In this document: positions 58,242 to 64,000 of the stretch, one piece after another
Numbering within the stretch: position 1 is the first letter of the stretch
Layout: the number at the start of each line of letters is the position of its first letter
Assembly (NCBI RefSeq): GCF_015644585.1
Contig: NZ_JADOBI010000012.1
Location: forward strand, 1-64,000
Length of the DNA: 64,000 nt
Reading direction: 5' to 3'
Source: Rahnella laticis
GTDB lineage: Bacteria; Pseudomonadota; Gammaproteobacteria; Enterobacterales; Enterobacteriaceae
Translations under genes and position numbers: made by a program
Notes under the pieces: model-generated
Database searches by the model: none
Seen by the model: only the letters and a program-made list of their open reading frames with translations
What the model was told of the DNA's origin: nothing

Positions 58242-59051
58242 TTCAAATTCAAATTCAAATTCAAATTCAAATTCAAGGTCGTGGGCGTCGGCCCACACCG
58301 ACCAAAGACCCGGTAACGCGCGGGTCTCTGGACTCTGCGCTTTTTTAACTGCGCGCTGCCGCTCGCTGGCTATGTTTCAGGTGCCACAGCTATTGCCGCA
58401 AAATCCCGCCGCTGCGCGGTTCCCTCCACTCGGGTTACAAACCGCGCGAACAGATACGCGGTTTTCCACCTCTCGCTTTGGCGCGATTTTTGAAAGCGGC
58501 CAGAAGCTATGTAATTCAAAAGATTGATGCTGGCTGGTTTTGATTTGCTCCTTCCCCTCTCACGAGGGGAAGGCCGGGATGGGGTGTTGGTTTTAGCGGC
58601 TCAGTTGCCTGCTAAACCCCCTCCCGGCCTCCCCCTTCGCAGGGGGAGGAGCAAACCAAACCACTGTAATAGGGTGAAAAAGCCTCCGGCCGCTTTCAGA
58701 AAGCTTGCTGAATGAGTGTTTCGAGACCGAAAGGCTCGAAGACCGAAATGAAGGTACCGCGCAGCGGCAAGTTTTCGCGGCAATAGCTGTGGCACCTGAA
58801 ACATAGCCAGCCAGCGATAGCGCGTGTTGTAAAAAGACGCGGAGAGTCCAGAGAGGGCCCGTCCTGGCCCTCTCTGTTCGGTTTCGGCGCCAGCCGCTGA
58901 GTGATAGCTGTTATTGAAAAACCGAAATTTACTCGGTCAGCGGTCAGCCATCACGGCGAGTGAAAAACCGAAACTGTCTCGATCCCGTCAAAAACGAAGT
59001 CCCGTTTCGGTGACAACCCAAAATTTATCGACCCGTTTGGGCGGCGAGCCC
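58242..59051. repeat. large composite inverted element, copy 2
   Basis: Same modules as copy 1: hexamers TTCAAA x5 plus TTCAAG (58242-58277); variable-stem hairpin (58306-58327) with T6 at 58341-58346; left arm; core (58491-58698, bounded by TGAAAGCG and CGCTTTCA) with the palindromic element (58544-58655) in the opposite orientation to copy 1; right arm; minus-strand hairpin (arms 58849-58859 and 58866-58876) with a T run; GAAAAACCGAAA motifs; and CCCGTTTGGGCGGCGAGCCC (59032-59051). A 35-nt stretch (58365-58399) is a perfect inverted copy of 58777-58811. The last 27 nt overlap the end of the convergent dehydrogenase gene. Confidence 0.9.
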
Positions 59052-60116
59052 TTCCACTCTCTCAATTGCACTTCTCACATCTGCGAAACAGACATCCCCC
59101 GGCATGTTCGCCATGTCCGGCGTGCTCAGACTCCGGTCGATAATCACTGCCAGATCCTGCTCCGTCAGGCCCGTCGCGATGTGCGAAAGCTGCGTCGGGA
59201 CAGCGCTGGCACGCGCCAGGGCTAAGGCTATGTGCAGCTCTTCATCGCTGCGGCCTTCGAGTGCCAGCAGGCACAGATTCCCGTAGCCGACCAGCAAACC
59301 GTGGGCGACGTGGCGGGTTTTGGCGCAGGCGGTGAAACCTTCGTATAACGCGTGGGACGCGCCGGTGTGTGCGCCGTTGCTCATAATGGATGTCAGTCCT
59401 GCGTAGAGGAAAATCGCATCGAGAACCTGTTCGAGCGCGTTGTTGGCTTTGCCGTCCTGCACTGCGAAACAGGCGTCGGCGGCGAAGTGTTCGATGAGCG
59501 TATAGCAAAGTTCACTGTTGGTTCTCGCAACACCGGCAAGGCCGGTGAGCTGGGTCAGATCACTGATGGCGCGGTATTCGTACCATTTTGCCAGCGTGTC
59601 GCCGATACCGGCTGAGAGCCACGCCAGCGGAGAAGCGGCGAGCAAATCAGCGTCGATCACCGCCGCCGCCGGGCCGCAGGGGAGCGGAACCATGTCGCGG
59701 AACTCGCCGTCCTCATGATAACGAAACGCCAGCGAGGTGACGGCAGAGCAGGTACCCGCGATGCTCGGCAATGTGACGACCGGAATATTACAGGCGACGC
59801 CCGCCGCTTTGGCGGTATCCAGCGCCTTTCCGCCGCCGGTGGCGATAATCACTTCAACGCCCTGCGTGCGGAAAACGTCCGCCAGCCGGTTGATTTCCTG
59901 CTGGCAACATTCGCCGCTGAAGATTTCACTGCCAAGATAACTGACCATCTGTTGTTCGAGCTGATCGGCGACTTTGGCTTCCACGCTGGCAATTGCCCGT
60001 TTACCGCCGACCAATAACGCCCGCTGGCCGAGACGGCCGCACATTGCGCCTAAATGTTTAATCGCTCCGCGTCCGCGAAGTACGCTGGCAGGAAAAACCA
60101 AACGGTGGGTGAACAT
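59025..60116 (-). CDS. iron-containing alcohol dehydrogenase (GldA/HcxA-like)
   Basis: Group III, NAD(P)-dependent dehydrogenase of the glycerol-dehydrogenase family, 363 aa. The nucleotide-binding motif GGGKALDTAKA is in the N-terminal half, and the metal-binding region includes ASHALYEGFTACAKTRHVAHG. Closest remembered relative is E. coli HcxA (YbdH). GAGG precedes the ATG by 6 nt. Its last eight codons (GLAAQTGR and stop) lie within the conserved edge of the composite repeat. Third gene of a minus-strand unit with RpiR and MFS genes; substrate unknown. Confidence 0.85.
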   Translation of the reverse strand: MFTHRLVFPASVLRGRGAIKHLGAMCGRLGQRALLVGGKRAIASVEAKVADQLEQQMVSYLGSEIFSGECCQQEINRLADVFRTQGVEVIIATGGGKALDTAKAAGVACNIPVVTLPSIAGTCSAVTSLAFRYHEDGEFRDMVPLPCGPAAAVIDADLLAASPLAWLSAGIGDTLAKWYEYRAISDLTQLTGLAGVARTNSELCYTLIEHFAADACFAVQDGKANNALEQVLDAIFLYAGLTSIMSNGAHTGASHALYEGFTACAKTRHVAHGLLVGYGNLCLLALEGRSDEELHIALALARASAVPTQLSHIATGLTEQDLAVIIDRSLSTPDMANMPGDVCFADVRSAIERVEGLAAQTGR

Positions 60117-60190
60117 GGCTGCCCTCAGATAAACGCATAAAACGGAGTGTTTTATGAAGTATAGAAGGCGCGTTGTGAAGTGCCGGAATA

Positions 60191-61039
60191 TCAGCGGCGG
60201 CGCTGGCGCACGGCGTCATGGGTTTTGCGTAAGGCATCCCGCGCGCCCGGAAAACGCTGCGCAACGCCGATATACAGGCAATCGATAATCAGTAACTGGC
60301 TGGTGCGGCTCGCCATCGCGGCGGCGCGAAAACCCAGTTCGCGGCTGCTGGTGAGCAGCACAATGTCGGCTTTGCGCGCCAGCGGTGACCGGCCACTGGC
60401 GGTGATGGCAAGCGTTGCCGCACCGGCATTTTTCGCGTGCAGGAGTGCATCCAGCACGCCCGCCGTTTCGCCGGAATGGGAAATCGCCAGCGCGACATCC
60501 GCCGCCGTTAACTGACAGGCGCTGACCAGGCTTTCATCGGTGCTGCCGAACGTCTGAGCGACAAAGCCGATGCGGCGCAGTTTCTGGCAAAAATCCTGTG
60601 CCACCAGCGAAGACGCGCCTGCGCCGTAGACGTCAATCCGACGCGCCTGAGCCAGCGCCGCAACGGCTTCTTCCAGCGATTCGCCTTTCAGCAACTGCGC
60701 CGTCGCCGTCGCGCCTTCCACCTCAAACGCCAGCAGTTTATGCAGGATTTGCTTCGGGGAGTCGGCTTCATTAATGTCTGCCGCCAGCGGCGATTCAGCG
60801 GGCGGCAGCGCAAGGGGCAATTCTGCCGCCAGCGCCAGCCGCAGCGCGGGATACCCCTCAAACCCTAACCGTTTGCTGGTTCGCACCACGGTGGCGGTGC
60901 TGGTTTCGGCAAGTTTCGCCAGTGCGGTGACGCTCAGTTTCGCGACATCCGGCGGGCTCAGCATGATGAGCGTAATAATCCGCTTTTCAGCCGGCGAAAA
61001 GCTGCCCTGCAAAGCCTGTAAGCGCGATTGCAGATTCAT
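60191..61039 (-). CDS. MurR/RpiR family transcriptional regulator
   Basis: 282 aa: N-terminal HTH_6 (PPDVAKLSVTALAKLAETSTATVVRTSKRLGF) and C-terminal SIS sugar-phosphate-binding domain with VYGAGASSLVAQD and LAISHSGETAGVLDAL. Such regulators usually respond to a phosphosugar. Starts 3 nt after the MFS stop codon, so it is translationally coupled; the dehydrogenase follows 74 nt downstream. Confidence 0.92.
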   Translation of the reverse strand: MNLQSRLQALQGSFSPAEKRIITLIMLSPPDVAKLSVTALAKLAETSTATVVRTSKRLGFEGYPALRLALAAELPLALPPAESPLAADINEADSPKQILHKLLAFEVEGATATAQLLKGESLEEAVAALAQARRIDVYGAGASSLVAQDFCQKLRRIGFVAQTFGSTDESLVSACQLTAADVALAISHSGETAGVLDALLHAKNAGAATLAITASGRSPLARKADIVLLTSSRELGFRAAAMASRTSQLLIIDCLYIGVAQRFPGARDALRKTHDAVRQRRR

Positions 61040-61042
61040 CGG

Positions 61043-62362
61043 TTATTTTTCCAGTTCGCGAAGATGGTCGTCTTTGCGCAGCGTCATCAGCGCAAACAAA
61101 CTGACTACGCAGGTTGCCACCACGTAGTACGCCGGAATATCCAGATTCCCGGTTTCTTTAATAAGGCCGGTGATAATCAGCCCTGCGCAGCCGGAGAACA
61201 CGGCGTTTGACAGCGAATACGACAGCCCGAGACCGGTATACCGCACGCGGGTCGGGAACATTTCCGCCAGCATTGCCGGGCCGGGGCCTGCAATCATGCC
61301 GATGGTTGCACCGGCAATCAGCACGGCGACGCCTTTTGCCAGCAGGCTGCTGTCCGGGTTTTGCAGCAGATGCAGCAGCGGGAAGCTGAGAATAATCACC
61401 GCCAGCACGGCAATCATCATCACTTTTTTGCGGCCGATTTTGTCACTCAGCCAGCCCGATGGCAGGATCGCAATCGCGAAACCGACGTTCGCCAGCACGG
61501 TCGCGACCAGTGCCTGTAAAAACGTGGCGTGAAGCGAGGTTTGCAGATAAGACGGCATCACCACCAGGAAGGTGTAACCGCCCGCCGACCAGCCCATCAT
61601 GCGGCCAATCCCCAGCGTGATAGCTTTGGCGGTCGCCAGCGCTGAGGCTTTTTCTTCCGCCGTGCGCGGCGCGTTTTTTTCCGGTTTCTGGCTGGCAATA
61701 AAGGTCGGCGTTTCGTCGAGTTTCAGACGCAGATAAAGTGCCACCAGCCCCATCGGCAGGGCCAGCAGGAACGGAATGCGCCAACCCCAGGCTTTCATTT
61801 CAGTTTCCGGCAGCCACTGCACCAGAATGGCCACCAGCGCCACGCCGGTCAGCAGGCCGAGTGACACGGTGAACGACTGCCACGCGCCGTAAATTCCGCG
61901 TTTACCTTTCGGGGCGAATTCCGTCATCAGCGAAACCGCGCCGCCAAATTCACCGCCTGCAAACAGGCCCTGGAACATGCGCATCAGCGTCAGTAACAGC
62001 GGCGCGGCGACGCCAATTTGTGCGTAAGTCGGCAGGATACCGATGATGGCGGTGGCGATCGTCATCAGCAATACCACGGCAATCAGCGTGGGCTTACGGC
62101 CAATGCGGTCGCCGATGCGGCCAAAGATAATGGCGCCAATCGGGCGGCAGAAAAAGGCCAGCGCGAACGACGCGTACGTCAGAAGTAAACCGGTCATGCC
62201 GGTCTGGCCTTCGAGGGTGAAAAAGTTACCGGCGATCAGTGTCGCCAGATAGCCGTAAACGCCAAATTCGTACCATTCGATAAAGTTGCCCACCGAACCG
62301 GCGATTAACGCGCGGCGTGACTGGCTGGCAGAGGCAGGGGAAAGCTGTCCGGTGCGGGTCAT
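61043..62362 (-). CDS. MFS transporter, metabolite:H+ symporter (MHS) family
   Basis: Twelve-segment inner-membrane transporter of the MHS group (KgtP/ProP/ShiA type), about 439 aa, with GNFIEWYEFGVYGYLATLIA and the MFS loop motif GRIGDRIGRKP. Relatives carry organic acids, citrate, shikimate or betaine; no ligand is assigned here. The frame opens at 62374, but GAGG lies 6 nt before the ATG at 62362. First gene of the MFS-RpiR-dehydrogenase unit; upstream is about 160 nt of AT-rich promoter DNA. Confidence 0.9.
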   Translation of the reverse strand: MTRTGQLSPASASQSRRALIAGSVGNFIEWYEFGVYGYLATLIAGNFFTLEGQTGMTGLLLTYASFALAFFCRPIGAIIFGRIGDRIGRKPTLIAVVLLMTIATAIIGILPTYAQIGVAAPLLLTLMRMFQGLFAGGEFGGAVSLMTEFAPKGKRGIYGAWQSFTVSLGLLTGVALVAILVQWLPETEMKAWGWRIPFLLALPMGLVALYLRLKLDETPTFIASQKPEKNAPRTAEEKASALATAKAITLGIGRMMGWSAGGYTFLVVMPSYLQTSLHATFLQALVATVLANVGFAIAILPSGWLSDKIGRKKVMMIAVLAVIILSFPLLHLLQNPDSSLLAKGVAVLIAGATIGMIAGPGPAMLAEMFPTRVRYTGLGLSYSLSNAVFSGCAGLIITGLIKETGNLDIPAYYVVATCVVSLFALMTLRKDDHLRELEK

Positions 62363-62526
62363 CATTAACCTCATAAAAAGGAAAGAAACGGTGGGAATAA
62401 AATGTAAATAATTTTCTAAATTCAGGTGATTATTATGTCAATAATTTTCATGTGTTGAGCAAAATAAAAGCGAAATCTGTGGGGTAAGGCAGATTTTTTG
62501 GCAGAAACGGCAGAGTTCAGGGCATA

Positions 62527-62556
62527 AAAAAGGCTGCGCCCGTGAAGGTGCAGCCT
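62527..62556 (-). terminator. terminator of the 112-aa gene
   Basis: On the minus strand AGGCTGCACC and GGCGCAGCCT pair over 10 bp (one G-T) around a 6-nt loop, followed by a T6 run (A run 62525-62530 on the plus strand). Confidence 0.9.
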
Positions 62557-62573
62557 GTTTAAAGAAGAGGGCG

Positions 62574-62912
62574 TTACAGCGTGTGGATATCGATACCGTC
62601 GCCGATATTACTTTTCTGGTAATAAGCCCGCGGGACTTCTACCTGATACTGTTTATCGGCGTAGGCGACTTCCAGAATAAAACGTTCGTTTTCATAAGAT
62701 TCCACCGGAATAAACCCGAAGAACCCTTCCGTTACGCTGATGGTGCGGGTAGACGGAATCGCATAACGATGAACAATCCTTGCTCTGAGCGGCTGCTGAT
62801 TGCCGGTTAACGTGTTCCATACGCGGTTAACGGGTTGCGCCAGAGTATCAATCACCTCTGAGGCCAGCGAGTTAAGAGCGGATGGCCAGCTCTTAGGTTT
62901 TTTCATAGTCAT
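62574..62912 (-). CDS. small conserved-looking hypothetical protein
   Basis: 112 aa, not recognised. Basic, soluble, mainly beta in the second half (RARIVHRYAIP, ISVTEGFFGFIPVE, RFILEVAYADKQYQVEVPRAY), ending DGIDIHTL. No signal peptide or membrane segment. GAGG lies 8 nt before the ATG and a strong terminator follows, so it is probably a real, separately expressed gene. Confidence 0.7.
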   Translation of the reverse strand: MTMKKPKSWPSALNSLASEVIDTLAQPVNRVWNTLTGNQQPLRARIVHRYAIPSTRTISVTEGFFGFIPVESYENERFILEVAYADKQYQVEVPRAYYQKSNIGDGIDIHTL

Positions 62913-63028
62913 GATGAATGCCTCGTTGGTCTATATAACGTAATTCTTATAATTATATGAGACTAAGATCCAATCATTTTTTACGCTTAACTTATTACCG
63001 TTTGGTAAGTGGCTGGCGCATCAGCAAA

Positions 63029-63793
63029 TTACTCCGCGACGGTTTTGCGTCTTTTGCCGGATTTACGCTCTGCTAGCAATAACGGGCAGGAAGGGCACAT
63101 TGCGTGGTCTTCCAGATCGTAACGCAGGCAGCACTGTTTACGGTATTGCGGGCTGTCGGGATCCGCGGGGTTTTCTGCACGCATCGGCTGAAACAACGGA
63201 TTTTTGCCACCGTAACGCAGCTCGCGCGATTCCATCAGCGTCATGCCGTCAGAAATATCAGCATCAACCAGTTCGGCCTGTTTCACACCCCAGCCGACGC
63301 GGATGGCCGCATTGCTCCAGTAAATACCCGGTTTCAGGCCGGAGAATTCTGCCAGTGCTTCGCAAATCGGGCGCAGCTGTTGTTCGATCATCACGTCAAA
63401 CCGCGCCATCGGTTCCTGTGAAATCAGCGCTTCGCCTTCGCCATCCAGATAAATCTGCGCCGGTAAACCTTCTTCCTGCATGCAGAGGTAGACGTTTTCA
63501 GCCGCGATCGGCAGTTGCCAGCCGTGGCGCAACGACACAATCACCCAGCTTGGCAGCAGGGTGGCGAAATACCATTGTGACCACATCGAAATGCGCGCGC
63601 GGCGTTTGTCGCACTGCGCCGCGTCAGCGGCATTGGCATCCAGATAGCGTTTCAGCACGAGGCCACAGCCCTCGGCGGTGGTCAGCTGTGACATCGGCAC
63701 CGCGTTGGTGACCAGCGGCGTCAGCGGCTTAAATGTATCGGCCACCCAGCTCACGGGCGTATCGCGGAAACTGTCGAGAAGTGTTTGCATCAT
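63029..63793 (-). CDS. fhuF: siderophore-iron reductase FhuF
   Basis: Cytoplasmic [2Fe-2S] ferric reductase that releases iron from imported hydroxamate siderophores. 254 aa (E. coli 262). The unusual C-C-x10-C-x2-C cluster motif is at the C terminus: C221, C222, C233 and C236 (CCLRYDLEDHAMCPSC). Two ATG codons start the frame at 63793 and 63790; neither has a clear Shine-Dalgarno. A moderate Fur-like site lies upstream. It could serve the siderophore receptor at 19 kb. Confidence 0.93.
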   Translation of the reverse strand: MMQTLLDSFRDTPVSWVADTFKPLTPLVTNAVPMSQLTTAEGCGLVLKRYLDANAADAAQCDKRRARISMWSQWYFATLLPSWVIVSLRHGWQLPIAAENVYLCMQEEGLPAQIYLDGEGEALISQEPMARFDVMIEQQLRPICEALAEFSGLKPGIYWSNAAIRVGWGVKQAELVDADISDGMTLMESRELRYGGKNPLFQPMRAENPADPDSPQYRKQCCLRYDLEDHAMCPSCPLLLAERKSGKRRKTVAE

Positions 63794-63858
63794 GACGTTA
63801 TGAAAGAGATTCGGTTCGGTAAATCATGCGGATAGAGTAGCGAATATTAAAGCGGAAT

Positions 63859-63877
63859 AGTAATGATTTCGATTTAG
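63859..63877 (-). promoter_or_regulatory. Fur-like site upstream of fhuF
   Basis: Read on the minus strand, CTAAATCGAAATCATTACT keeps the AAATCATTA half of the Fur consensus (about 11 of 19 matches), about 65 nt before the fhuF start. Confidence 0.55.
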
Positions 63878-63931
63878 ATCTGTCAGGCGTTTTCCTCCCT
63901 CGTTGCGGAGGGAGGATGGCGGGGCGTGCAA

Positions 63932-64000
63932 TCAGTTCAGGACGCCTGCCTGCCTGAGGATTTCACGGACGATCTTCTGTTTATCATTACTCAGCGGCAA
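63932..64000 (-). CDS. 3' end of a minus-strand gene (partial)
   Basis: An open frame enters from the right window edge and stops at 63932-63934 (TGA), encoding a C-terminal LPLSNDKQKIVREILRQAGV plus LN. Codon use is like the neighbours and the charge pattern is amphipathic-helical. Family unknown. A CCTCCCTC/GAGGGAGG hairpin (63894-63915) follows its stop in the gap before fhuF. Confidence 0.6.
   Translation of the reverse strand: MPLSNDKQKIVREILRQAGVLN

Noticed and set aside
58524-58715. Small frames encoding LPLSRGEGRDG/LPLRRGRS-like peptides in several places
   Set aside because: They are translations of the palindromic repeat element; such peptides appear wherever the repeat occurs.

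Overview
The window is a chromosomal segment of a member of the Enterobacterales. Nearly every gene has a close counterpart in the Escherichia/Serratia/Yersinia group (phoA, putA-putP, efeUOB, phoH, chaA, chaC, narGHJI, gsiABCD, fhuF). GC content is moderately high, gene density is high, and there is no rRNA, tRNA, phage, IS element or CRISPR array. The mixture (nar operon, gsi-type transporter, siderophore uptake, many dispersed palindromic repeats) would suit a Rahnella/Ewingella/Serratia-like genus, but that placement is a guess from family knowledge.

Layout. 1-6.2 kb: minus-strand phoA (with a Pho box) and putA. 6.7-8.2 kb: divergent putP, with PutA-operator-like GTTGCA/TGCAAC sites between them. 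8.3-11.9 kb: Fur-boxed iron uptake operon efeUOB. 12-14.6 kb: a Tat-exported AMIN/amidase and a divergent ClC protein. 15.3-18.7 kb: phoH, chaA (minus) and chaC. 19-28.4 kb: a Fur-boxed TonB-dependent siderophore receptor, then a Dpp/Cnt-type ABC importer with two paralogous binding proteins. 28.7-32.2 kb: DUF998 membrane protein, ClcB-like channel with CBS domains, CorA/ZntB-like transporter. 32.4-39.3 kb: respiratory nitrate reductase narGHJI behind a perfect FNR box and a NarL-type 7-2-7 site. 39.4-47.7 kb: small membrane protein, class IV aminotransferase, DUF2461 protein, ABC exporter, chemoreceptor with a FliA-type promoter, and a general porin with an NtrC-like site. 48-58.2 kb: a ten-gene set (DUF1611/dgcN, dipeptide epimerase/dgcA, gsiABCD, P1 peptidase, M55 D-aminopeptidase, LysR) that reads as import and catabolism of D-amino-acid-containing (murein-derived) peptides. 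59-62.4 kb: minus-strand MFS-RpiR-alcohol dehydrogenase unit. 62.5-64 kb: small unknown protein, fhuF and the 3' end of another gene.

The most unusual content lies between the genes. Seven copies of a repeat carry a hairpin whose stem sequence differs from locus to locus but stays self-complementary. Every copy lies downstream of a stop codon and points the same way as the gene it follows. Two large (about 0.8 kb) composite elements at 40.67-41.43 and 58.24-59.05 kb are collinear over their outer parts, but their central ~209-bp segment is inverted between the two loci. Five copies of a ~110-bp palindromic MITE-like element occur alone or inside these composites, one of them inside the efe operon. 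These are the best candidates in the window for something not yet described.

Iron, zinc-like/CorA, calcium/sodium, chloride, proline, peptide and nitrate functions dominate the coding part: it is mainly a transport and envelope region with Fur, PhoB, FNR/NarL, PutA and FliA control sites visible in the sequence.
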